Below are positions 25,319 to 34,100 of a DNA stretch of 64,000 bases, piece after piece. Position numbers and translations under genes: made by a program. Under the pieces are notes generated by a model. It had not been told where the DNA came from, searched no databases, and saw only the letters and a list, made by a program, of their open reading frames with translations. The first letter of the stretch is position 1; each line of letters begins with the position of its first letter. Source of the stretch: Gammaproteobacteria bacterium (lineage in GTDB: Bacteria; Pseudomonadota; Gammaproteobacteria; UBA6429; Thiohalophilaceae); NCBI GenBank assembly GCA_029881995.1, contig JAOULO010000002.1:62001-126000 (forward strand). The letters run 5' to 3'.

Positions 25319-25891
25319 ATGAAATTATCTGATGAAGCGCGTGAAGTTATTGAAACATCCATGCGTATCAATAATACAAGCAGCAAAGAACGGGAAGAGA
25401 TTGAGGACCTGGTAAAACGTCTGCCTGATGATCGTGTATTACTCTATAAGAATGTTGTATCAAATCCGATTGGTGATTTGCCAAGATATAACATTCACAT
25501 CCGAATACAGCACATGCTGACTTTTGTTACTTTTCTCTGTCTCGCATTTACGGGGTTACCCGTAGCGTTTTTTGACCATTTCTGGGCAACACCACTTAAC
25601 CAGGTGTTGGGTGGTGTGGATGTAACTCGAGTAATACATAGAACATTTGCAGCTGCTATGATATTCGCCATGGTTTACCATGTTGCAACTATTGCTTTAG
25701 GGACATTACTTAAATTAAAAGATAAAACGTTTATATTGTCACGAAGCATCATACCCACCATGAAAGATGCTCGTGACTTTAAAGCCGATATGTTGTATTT
25801 CGCGGGTAAGGTTGATCAAAGACCGGAAATGGATAAATTCATGTACAAACAGAAGCTGCATTATTTTCTGCTGCGTTTGGGAATATCGTGA
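25319..25891 (+). CDS. Membrane cytochrome b, N-terminal half
   Basis: 190 residues: a cytoplasmic start, then membrane helices with paired histidines (NIHIRIQHMLTFVTFLCLAF, then VIHRTFAAAMIFAMVYHVA), as in formate-dehydrogenase-gamma-type cytochromes b. The end (KQKLHYFLLRLGIS) is an abrupt stop at the point where family members continue into another helix (VMIVSGSSFLFPEF). That continuation is encoded by the next ORF in another frame, starting in a 4-base GTGA overlap. Either the protein is naturally split into two coupled subunits, as b6/subunit IV are, or one base (a G near 25888) is missing. It would oxidise or reduce quinone in the inner membrane, with the octahaem protein as partner. 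Confidence 0.8.
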   Translation: MKLSDEAREVIETSMRINNTSSKEREEIEDLVKRLPDDRVLLYKNVVSNPIGDLPRYNIHIRIQHMLTFVTFLCLAFTGLPVAFFDHFWATPLNQVLGGVDVTRVIHRTFAAAMIFAMVYHVATIALGTLLKLKDKTFILSRSIIPTMKDARDFKADMLYFAGKVDQRPEMDKFMYKQKLHYFLLRLGIS

Positions 25892-26235
25892 TGATCGTAT
25901 CTGGTTCTTCTTTCCTGTTTCCTGAGTTTTATGCAAGCATACTACCAACCAGCATGGCCTCCTATTTTCAGGAAATGATGCGTCTATCACATCCTCATGA
26001 AGCCCTGTTGGCATTGTTGGTGATTGCATTCTGGCACTGGTACAACGTTCACCTGGCTCCAGGGCGCTTTCCGATGCAATGGACATTTTTAACTGGCAAG
26101 ATTACACGCGAACATCAGATCGAGGAACATTTCCTTGAATATTTGCGTAATCTGGTAGAAATACCGGAAGAACGGGCCTTTATGCAAGACCTGCTTGCTG
26201 CACGTGAACTGGATCAACTGGATAGTAAGGAATAG
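25888..26235 (+). CDS. Membrane cytochrome b, C-terminal half
   Basis: 115 residues from GTG, overlapping the previous stop as GTGA. It carries the third and fourth helix equivalents, with histidines in MRLSHPHEALLALLVIAFWHWYNVH and the family ending HLAPGRFPMQWTFLTGK. In one-piece homologues these are the ligands that complete the two b-haems with the N-terminal half, so neither half should be functional alone. A cytoplasmic acidic tail follows. An expressed GTG start with overlap would allow coupled synthesis; a frameshift error is the simpler alternative. Confidence 0.75.
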   Translation: MMIVSGSSFLFPEFYASILPTSMASYFQEMMRLSHPHEALLALLVIAFWHWYNVHLAPGRFPMQWTFLTGKITREHQIEEHFLEYLRNLVEIPEERAFMQDLLAARELDQLDSKE

Positions 26236-26248
26236 GGAGAATCAACTG

Positions 26249-26365
26249 ATGATGAAACCCATGACAACCTGGCAGAAGATCATTGCCTATTCGTCATTGG
26301 TGTTCATATTTTTTGCCTTTGCGCTCGGATTTTTTACCATCTGGCTGTATTTAACTGAATTGTAA
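26249..26365 (+). CDS. 38-residue single-helix membrane protein of the cytochrome b module
   Basis: A tiny gene between the cytochrome b C-terminal half and the trihaem protein, with a ribosome site (AGGGAGA) 9 bases before two adjacent ATG codons. The product has a short polar start (MMKPMTTWQKI) and one hydrophobic helix (FIFFAFALGFFTIWLYL). Flanking gaps are 13 and 12 bases. Respiratory complexes often contain such small subunits (for example CcoQ or CydX), so a structural role in this complex is likely. No homologue is recognised by eye. Confidence 0.65.
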   Translation: MMKPMTTWQKIIAYSSLVFIFFAFALGFFTIWLYLTEL

Positions 26366-26377
26366 GAGAACAGGACA

Positions 26378-27394
26378 ATGCACGGACTTGACACGACAAC
26401 CACAATTTTCATTGTTCTAACCGTCATCTTTTTTATGTTGTTTGGAATTGCTATTCTTGTGATCGTTGACCACAAGGCAAAGATTCCTGATAGCTTCCAT
26501 AGCGATCCATTCAGCATATCTGGTATGCGACGCGATCATCCATGGATAGGATTTTTGACTACGTTAATTCTTGGTTCAATTATATTTGCCCTCCTGTTTG
26601 AATTGTCAGTAGCATTTGCTTCGAAACTTGGTTTTTTCAAAGAAAAAGAACAGCCAAAATTGTTGCAGAAGCTTAGTGAGCAACGCTTTACAGAAAAAAT
26701 GCGTCATTTCCATAATGAACCAGAACAGGATCTGGTTAATATGGGCAAAAAGCCGGTTTGTTTCTATTGCCATGGCGACTATCCGCATTCAAAACAAAGA
26801 ATGGTGCGTACACTTCTAAATATGCATACTCAGTTTATCGGCTGTATGACATGTCACAATGATGCTAAAAAGTTTAATGAGGAAAAATTGAGTTTTTATT
26901 GGCTTAATTATTCAGGTATTACGGTGTCTGGCCCTCCCTATGGAACGAGTATCGACCAAAAGACAGGGTATCTGGTTACCACAGACAATTATTATTCTAA
27001 AGTTGTTGCTTATTATTCGAATAAAGGAAAGGATGAGTTACTGGAAATAACCGAAGATTCAGCAGATGCTAAAGAATTTATTCAGGTGAAAGATAAATTA
27101 TCAGAACGGGATAGGGACTCAGTTAAAAAGGCATTTCATAAGACAGTAATGTCCAAAGGTCGTTTCTGTACACGATGTCATACCAGTGAAAATAAAAGTT
27201 ATCTTCCATTCAGAAAACTCGGGTTCTCAGAACAGCGGGTATCTGACCTGACAAATTTGAATATTGTGGGGATTGTGCAAAAATATAAGAAGTTTTATAT
27301 GCCAAGTTTAACCAAGTCAGCTCCCCAGAATAAAGAAGTAAAACAGCAAAAGAGCGGGGCAGACGAGAAAAAATCTGGTGCATGGTGGCGTTAA
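26378..27394 (+). CDS. Trihaem membrane cytochrome c with two N-terminal helices
   Basis: 338 residues. Two membrane helices (IFIVLTVIFFMLFGIAILVI and LTTLILGSIIFALLFEL) with a short cytoplasmic link place the remaining 240 residues in the periplasm. Haem motifs are CFYCH, CMTCH and CTRCH, the first followed by GDYPHSKQR. Between the second and third motif lies a haem-free domain of about 120 residues. It is the last core membrane subunit of the module after the split cytochrome b. A role as exit site for electrons towards soluble cytochromes is likely. Confidence 0.8.
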   Translation: MHGLDTTTTIFIVLTVIFFMLFGIAILVIVDHKAKIPDSFHSDPFSISGMRRDHPWIGFLTTLILGSIIFALLFELSVAFASKLGFFKEKEQPKLLQKLSEQRFTEKMRHFHNEPEQDLVNMGKKPVCFYCHGDYPHSKQRMVRTLLNMHTQFIGCMTCHNDAKKFNEEKLSFYWLNYSGITVSGPPYGTSIDQKTGYLVTTDNYYSKVVAYYSNKGKDELLEITEDSADAKEFIQVKDKLSERDRDSVKKAFHKTVMSKGRFCTRCHTSENKSYLPFRKLGFSEQRVSDLTNLNIVGIVQKYKKFYMPSLTKSAPQNKEVKQQKSGADEKKSGAWWR

Positions 27395-27423
27395 TAGCAT
27401 CATCTGTGCCTTGAGGGACCCAG

Positions 27424-28371
27424 GTGATGATCAAATTGTCTATTCTCCTAAGATATAGTTTTGTTTTTTTTTGTATTAGCTCATACGTTTTTGCTGCTGA
27501 AACCGCACCAATTCCCATTCACCCCGTAAAACATCTGTTTGATATCGGTGGCCCCAAAAAAACTCTTCTATCCTTACCAAGCGATGTGGCAGTTGATAAA
27601 CATCGAATCTATGTTGTGGACAGTGGTCATCATCGAGTTGTGGTATTCGATAAGGATGGTGATCAGGAGCTAATTATAGGCAAGGAAGGTATCAGGAACG
27701 GACAGTTCAGAGGCCCGGTTGGTATTGATGTGGATTCCCAGGGAAGAATTTATGTGGCAGACAAGGGAAATCATAGAATTCAGGTTTTTGATAAAAAGGG
27801 CAAACACCTGGTTTCAATTGTCACTGCCGATAAAAATAAATCCCTTGTCAGTCCAGTTGATGTAACCGTCGATGAGTCATCAGAACTCATATATGTCACA
27901 GGTAATAACAATCACAAACTCATGATTTATAATTTTCCTGGTTATGTGCTTGAGGAGTGGGGTGGTGATGGAGTGGATGAAGGATTTTTCAGATATCCCG
28001 GGACACTCACCTTATTGCATGATAAACGGATTGCCGTGGTAGATATTTTGAATACCCGTGTCCAGGTGTTTACTACAAAAGGTAAGCTTTCACTGCAGGT
28101 TGGCGAATGGGGTGTTCTCCCTGGTCAGTTGTTTCGTCCTAAAGGGATAGCGATTGATAAACAAGGGCGATTCTATATATCAGACAGTTATATGAATCTT
28201 GTCCAGGTCTTTACAGATGGCGGCCGTTTTCAGGCAGTGCTGGGTAAACGAGACAAGCCTTCCAGTTTCAAAACTGCGGCTGGCATCGCTATTGATGACG
28301 ACATGAAGCTATATGTGGCAGAAATGCTGGAACATAAGGTGTCCGTTCATTCAATTTCTGAATATAAGTGA
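27424..28371 (+). CDS. Periplasmic NHL-repeat beta-propeller protein
   Basis: 315 residues with a type I signal peptide (FFCISSYVFA), not a lipoprotein signal, unlike the two other NHL proteins here. Six blades can be followed: HRIYVVDSGHHRVVVFDKDG, RIYVADKGNHRIQVFDKKGK, LIYVTGNNNHKLMIYN, RIAVVDILNTRVQVFTTKGK, RFYISDSYMNLVQVFTDGGR and KLYVAEMLEHKVSVH. It sits between the membrane module and the 18-haem protein. As a soluble propeller it may chaperone or dock the large cytochrome. It starts 29 bases after the trihaem gene. Confidence 0.85.
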   Translation: MMIKLSILLRYSFVFFCISSYVFAAETAPIPIHPVKHLFDIGGPKKTLLSLPSDVAVDKHRIYVVDSGHHRVVVFDKDGDQELIIGKEGIRNGQFRGPVGIDVDSQGRIYVADKGNHRIQVFDKKGKHLVSIVTADKNKSLVSPVDVTVDESSELIYVTGNNNHKLMIYNFPGYVLEEWGGDGVDEGFFRYPGTLTLLHDKRIAVVDILNTRVQVFTTKGKLSLQVGEWGVLPGQLFRPKGIAIDKQGRFYISDSYMNLVQVFTDGGRFQAVLGKRDKPSSFKTAAGIAIDDDMKLYVAEMLEHKVSVHSISEYK

Positions 28372-28378
28372 TATTGAC

Positions 28379-30709
28379 TTGAATATAGATAAGGAACAGT
28401 CATTATTTTATCTGTCGCTCTTTACTTGGGCGATGATCTTTATATTGATCACTCCTTCTACTGTGCATGCCCGTACCCCATCGGCTAATCGTGAATGTTC
28501 CACCTGCCATATCATGTGGCTGAATGAATTCAAACAGAAAGACAAGGCAACACTCATCCCCTATGATCCCCGGCCGGTAGTGGCGACAGGAAAGCAGGAT
28601 GTTTCGAGTACCGAAATGATGTGCTTTTCCTGTCATGATGGGTTTGTGCTGGATTCACGTTTCATGTGGCAAAAAGGAAAATATCGCCACCCCGTTGGTC
28701 AAAAACCAACAGACGGAATTAAAATACCCCTGGTGGATGGAAAACAGATGTTTCCCCTTAATGACGAAGGAAAAGTGTATTGCGGCACCTGTCATTCTGC
28801 CCATGGGGTGGATTGGGGGCAATCAGAATCGGCCGTGTTCTTAAGAATGAAAAATGTAAATTCCAGTCTTTGTATGACCTGTCATAAAGAACGAACTGGT
28901 GGTCCAAAGCACGGAAATCATCCAGTGAACAAATCTATTTCTCATCCACCAAAAACTTTATTCAAGGTCGGCTCCAAATTCGGTAGTGATGGACGAGTTG
29001 TTTGTGAAACCTGTCATCGGCCCCATGGTGCAAACGAAGATAAGATACTGGTCATCAAGAATAACGAGTCAGATCTTTGTCGAAGTTGCCATGATGACAA
29101 GAAGACAATTAATCAGACCAAGCATAATATGGCACTCAGTAATCCTCGAGCAACAAATTTCAAGGGTAAAACTGCCAGTGAAACAGGGCCGTGCAGTGTG
29201 TGCCATGTTCCTCATGATGCCAAGGGTGCGGCACTATGGGCTAGAGAACGAATTGAGACTGAAGATGCTGCTGCGAGCCCTTGTTTGGGTTGTCACAATG
29301 AAAAAGGCCTTGCGAAGGATAAACCTATTAAACAGCACAGCCATCCCACTCAAGTTGCCATTAAGGAACTGGGTATATCTGTTACAGAGGGTAAGTGGAT
29401 GAGCAAACATTCGCCATTGATAGATATCAAGCAAAAAGCATTGCCCCTATATAATCAATCTGGACAGAGGGTCAAACATGGAGGGAATGTGAGTTGCGGA
29501 ACCTGTCATGACCCCCATGTCTGGGCGCCAGGAAAAACTGCCCTTGTTGACCAGTCCACCATTACAGACCAGGAAGGAAATGGTCAAAATAGTTTTTTAC
29601 GAATCACGCAAGGAAAAGGAAGTGATCTTTGTATAAATTGCCATGTTGATAAGCAAAGTCTGTTCTTCTCCAAACACAACCGGGAAATTGGTTTTAGAAA
29701 TAAACCAAAAGATGAAAGGGGACATGATGGAATTTGTGCAGAATGTCATATGGCTCATAACGGCAAAGGCGCTTTTATGCATGCCAAAGCTGATGGTGAA
29801 GGCAAAGGTGCAGTTGAAAGAGTATGTACTGCCTGCCATAAGCAAGGCGGAATTGCAGACAAGAAACTGACAGGGACTCATAGCCATCCGATTGGTGTCA
29901 GTATGACCAAGCTGGGGAACAGCACAAATTTACCGCTCTTTACAGCAGAGGGTAAGCGACATCCTGATGGAAATGTGGATTGCGCCAGTTGTCACAATGT
30001 TCATCAGTGGGATCCTAAAAACCGTAAAGCCATGAGTGGGGCCAAGCTGAAATCAGAAGGTAATGGCAAAACCAGTTTTTTACGGGTAAGGAATACTAAA
30101 AAATCAGAGCTTTGTACGACCTGTCATCAACAGCAAAAGACAATATTAAAAACTGAACATAATTTAAATATTACTCACCAGAAATCTACTAACCTGCTTG
30201 GACAGGCACCACATCGCTCAGGGGTTTGTGGGGCTTGTCATAGTGTACACCAGGCCCAGACTTCAATTGGTCTATGGGCACGGAAACCTTTTAAGGACAA
30301 TCAGATAAAAAACAGTTTGTGTCTCAGTTGCCACAACAAGGCGGGGCTGGCCAGTAACAAGGTACCTCCCTATTTCACACACCCTGAGCAGGTTTTGGCT
30401 TTGTCTGAAAGGTTAAGACGCTTCATTGGTTCGAAAATATTGCCATACATTCCCGTATTTTCAGAGCAGGGACACTCTGAAAGTATGGGGGAAATTACCT
30501 GTACCAGTTGTCACGATCCCCACCGTTGGACAGCCCGCAGCAAAATGGCACCTGGGAAAAACACCGAGGGTACGGTGTTAACCAGCTTCCTGCGTAATAG
30601 CTCAAGTGAAAACATTGTCTGTGCTGACTGCCATGGTAAGGATGCTCTGTTCCGTTACAAATATTTCCATTCAAAAACTTCGCGTAAACGTCATCCTCTC
30701 TCAGAATAA
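28379..30709 (+). CDS. Octadecahaem (18-haem) c-type cytochrome built of repeated modules
   Basis: The frame reaches back to an ATG at 28313, inside the NHL gene, but a TTG at 28379 gives a normal signal peptide (WAMIFILITPSTVHA) and is preferred; no start is well supported. About 776 residues with 18 CXXCH motifs. The protein is built from a repeated unit: CGTCHxPHxW, SFLR, SxLCxxCH, KHN, GxCxxCHxxHxA, LWAR, CLxCHNKxGxA, HP. At least three full copies can be traced, so it grew by internal duplication. No membrane anchor is seen at the C terminus (KTSRKRHPLSE). An extended haem wire in the periplasm or at the surface is the likely role. Confidence 0.82.
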   Translation: MNIDKEQSLFYLSLFTWAMIFILITPSTVHARTPSANRECSTCHIMWLNEFKQKDKATLIPYDPRPVVATGKQDVSSTEMMCFSCHDGFVLDSRFMWQKGKYRHPVGQKPTDGIKIPLVDGKQMFPLNDEGKVYCGTCHSAHGVDWGQSESAVFLRMKNVNSSLCMTCHKERTGGPKHGNHPVNKSISHPPKTLFKVGSKFGSDGRVVCETCHRPHGANEDKILVIKNNESDLCRSCHDDKKTINQTKHNMALSNPRATNFKGKTASETGPCSVCHVPHDAKGAALWARERIETEDAAASPCLGCHNEKGLAKDKPIKQHSHPTQVAIKELGISVTEGKWMSKHSPLIDIKQKALPLYNQSGQRVKHGGNVSCGTCHDPHVWAPGKTALVDQSTITDQEGNGQNSFLRITQGKGSDLCINCHVDKQSLFFSKHNREIGFRNKPKDERGHDGICAECHMAHNGKGAFMHAKADGEGKGAVERVCTACHKQGGIADKKLTGTHSHPIGVSMTKLGNSTNLPLFTAEGKRHPDGNVDCASCHNVHQWDPKNRKAMSGAKLKSEGNGKTSFLRVRNTKKSELCTTCHQQQKTILKTEHNLNITHQKSTNLLGQAPHRSGVCGACHSVHQAQTSIGLWARKPFKDNQIKNSLCLSCHNKAGLASNKVPPYFTHPEQVLALSERLRRFIGSKILPYIPVFSEQGHSESMGEITCTSCHDPHRWTARSKMAPGKNTEGTVLTSFLRNSSSENIVCADCHGKDALFRYKYFHSKTSRKRHPLSE

Positions 30710-30719
30710 TTTCTTTGCA

Positions 30720-30751
30720 GCACAATGCAGCATAAATATGTTGCATTGTGC
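30720..30751 (+). other. Inverted repeat in a 426-base intergenic region
   Basis: GCACAATGCA and TGCATTGTGC form a perfect 10-base-pair stem around a 12-base loop, starting 11 bases after the 18-haem stop. There is no T-tract, so it may be a processing or stability hairpin rather than a classical terminator. The rest of 30710-31135 holds two FNR-like boxes and no convincing gene; an antisense ORF there has no supporting signals. Confidence 0.5.
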
Positions 30752-30915
30752 AAACAATCCAAATATTCCACGCTATAAAGTGACTAAAACTCAGGCTTTG
30801 AACTTGGCACGGATATTGCCCTATGTTTACTGTAGGGATAGTCTGTGCATAGACAAGGAAGTCGACCCTATTCTCTTCGTCATAGTTAGTCTGATGTAAA
30901 TCAATATATATAAAC

Positions 30916-30929
30916 TTGATCAAGATGAA
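30916..30929. promoter_or_regulatory. FNR/ANR-type box, upstream member of a pair
   Basis: TTGATCAAGATGAA matches TTGAT-N4-ATCAA at nine of ten positions. A second box follows with 24 bases between centres, so two dimers could bind near the same face of the helix. It is about 205 bases before the start at 31136. Confidence 0.4.
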
Positions 30930-30939
30930 TTAGTGAATT

Positions 30940-30953
30940 CTGATATAGATCAA
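30940..30953. promoter_or_regulatory. FNR/ANR-type box, downstream member of a pair
   Basis: CTGATATAGATCAA matches the consensus at nine of ten positions and shares its ATAGATCAA half with the box at 24088. It is about 180 bases before the start of the giant 12-haem gene. Confidence 0.55.
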
Positions 30954-31135
30954 TGCGCAGAATCCTATCTTTTACAAAACTTATTCCAAAGTTGTAAACA
31001 CCCGAGCACAGCGAGTGTATATACGGTAGGTTGAACGATATCTGGTGAAACCTGGTTGTTGTTCTTCAGCCTATATCCTTAATTGCAATGTAATAATAAT
31101 GTGAGTCAATGCATTGCGCGGACAAGGGGGTGGTT

Positions 31136-34100
31136 ATGAAATACCTTGGTCACATACTTATAACAGCTACCATCATGGTGCTGTCCTTTTCCTCAGCACA
31201 GGCTTTTAATTATGGCAAAATAGATGCCTCAAAAGGTGTTGCCTGTAATGCCTGTCATTCGGGTGGAATCGCCCCTACTGTAACATTAACCGGGCCAGAA
31301 ACAGTGACGCCCGGAACGGTGAATCGTTACACCTTAACCTTGTCTGGCGGGCAGCAGAATCAGGGTGGGATGAATGTCTCTGCAACGGATGGTTCATTGT
31401 TTGTAGTTTCCCCTGGTCTATGGAAAACCAATAATCAGATCCATCATAATAACCCTGCGGTTGCCAATGCAAACGGAGTCATTAGCTGGGAGTTTGACTG
31501 GCAGGCTCCGACAACGGACTCAACTTCAGTTATTTATGCTGCTGGTCTATCCACCGATAACTCAGCCTCAGAAGCAGGTGATGCCGCTACTACGGTATCA
31601 CTGACCGTTACGGTTGGTGCTGGTGGAGATGGTAACCCACCTGCTGAGACTGGTGAGACTCTTTATGTCGATAATTGCCAAAGTTGCCATCTTGCTGCAC
31701 CTGGAACCAAGGCAGGTAGATCAGCTGCACTTATACAGCAGGCCATTGATGATAATGCTGGTACAGTGATGGGCTCATTGAGCTTTCTTTCCCCAACTCA
31801 GGTACAGTTAATTGCTGATTTTCTGGCAGGAGATCCAAATGCACCTCAAGCACCGGTTGCCAATCCTGGTGGACCTTATACTGCAGCTTTAGGTGATCAA
31901 ATCCTGTTTGATGGCAGTGCTTCCTCTGATATAGATGGCACTATCACAAACTATGAATGGGACTTTGGTGATGGGAATACAGCCACGGGCGCGAATCCTG
32001 CCCATACCTATGCAGCAGTAGGGACATATACCGTCCAGTTAAAGGTAACTGACAATAGTGGCATGACACATACTGCCAGTACTACGGCAAATGTAGCAGA
32101 AGGGACACCACCTGATCCGGTTTATGATGGTGTGGCCCTGTACACTGCAAACTGTTCAGCTTGTCATAGTCCTCTGGTGTCTAGCACCAAGGCCGGGCGA
32201 AATGCTGCACAGATTCAAAATGCCATTAACAATAACATTGGTGGAATGGGAGCCCAGAATCTGGGGTTAATTAATCTGATCCCAGCTGAAGTCGATGCTA
32301 TTGCACTTGCTTTGGGTGGAGGGTCGTCACAAACACCACCAACTGCAAATCCTGGATCAGGGTATTCAGGTGTGATTAATACTCCTGTCCAGTTTGATGG
32401 CAGTGCCTCAAGTGATATTGATGGCACCATCGCTCAGTACGCCTGGGACTTTGGTGACAACAATATTGGAAGCGGTGTGTCACCCACACATACCTATGTG
32501 ACTACAGGTCTGTTTACAGTCACACTGACAGTGACTGATAACGATGGACTGACACATACAGCAACTACCACAGCCAATATTGGAAGTGGAACACCACCAC
32601 CTCCAGTGCTTGATGGTCTGGCGTTATATGGAACAAATTGTTCTAACTGTCATGGTGCAGCACCGGGAACCAAGGCCGGTCGTTCCGCCAATGATATTGC
32701 ACTGGCCATTACCAATGTTCCTGCGATGAACAGCATCTCCCTAACAACGGAAGAGCTTACTGCTATAGCAGATGCAATCGCCAATGGAGGACCGCCTGCC
32801 ACTGATGGGAAAGGTCTCTACAACAGCTATTGTGCCAGTTGTCATGGTGCAGGCGGTGAGGGCGGAACAGAAGAAGCTGTGACAGGAGAATCTGCTAAAT
32901 CAATCATTGATGCCATTGATGAAGAGAATGAGATGAAATATCTCGATGCTTTGTTGAGCAGTGAGCAGATTGACTTGATCGCCGATTATCTAAATGGTGA
33001 AACCGGTAGTAATGATACTGTCACTGTCACGAAAAAGTCCCAGTATGATCTCTACTGTGGCGCGTGTCATGGAGCTGAAGGAAAAGGTGGCGCCGAAGAA
33101 GGGGTTCGCGGTGAAAGTGTAAGTGGTATCAACAAAGCGATCACTGAAGAAACCGAGATGAATTATCTCTCGAATCTTGGCGATAACATCGTCCAGGCGA
33201 TATCCGATTACCTGAATGGAGATAATGACGGCACCATCGAAATTCCTGCACCAACGGGACCGGTTGATGGTCTGGCTTTATACGGCAACTACTGTTCAGG
33301 TTGTCATGGCGCAGCCCCTGGTACCAAGGCAGGTCGGACACAGGCCGATATTCTGACTGCTATCCAGAACGTACCTTCCATGAATGGTCTGGGTAATATG
33401 TCTGCTGCTGAAGTACAGGCGATTGCCGATGCGATTGCAACCACGGGTGGTGGAGGCACCGGTGGTGGTGGTACTGGCGGAGGGACCGGTGGTACCCCCG
33501 ATGGTAATCAGCTGTATGCCGATAACTGTGCCGGTTGTCATGGCAATGCTCCTGGCACCAAGGCGGGTCGTACTCAGGCCGATATCCTGGCTGCTATCCA
33601 AAACGTACCTTCCATGAATGGCCTGGGTAATCTGTCTGCTGGAGAAGTGCAGGCGATTGCTGATGCGATTGCTACCACAGGCGGTGGTAACACACCTGCG
33701 CCGACTTCACCTGAAGGGCTCTATGTGTCCTACTGTGGTTCATGCCACGGTGCAGATGGAAGTGGTGGATTATACGAAGGTGTGCTTGGCGCCACAGCCG
33801 GTGAGATTCGTGATGCAATCAATAATGAAGCGGATATGAACTATCTGCAGGCTTTACTCGCAGACAGTACAATCGACTTGATTGCTCAATATCTCAGTGG
33901 TGATGGTGACGGAGGGACTGGGGGAGGAACCGGTGGTGGTACTGGCGGAGGAACCGGTGGTGGCTCCCCGGATGGTAACCAGCTGTATGCTGATAACTGT
34001 GCCGGTTGTCATGGCAATGCCCCTGGCACCAAGGCCGGAAGTACCCAGGCCAATATTCTGGCCGCCATCCAGAATGTACCCTCTATGAATGGGATAAGTT

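Noticed and set aside
30495-30923. Minus-strand 142-residue ORF at the end of the 18-haem gene
   Set aside because: It overlaps the real coding region and runs through the hairpin and regulatory area; composition is atypical and no ribosome site is present.
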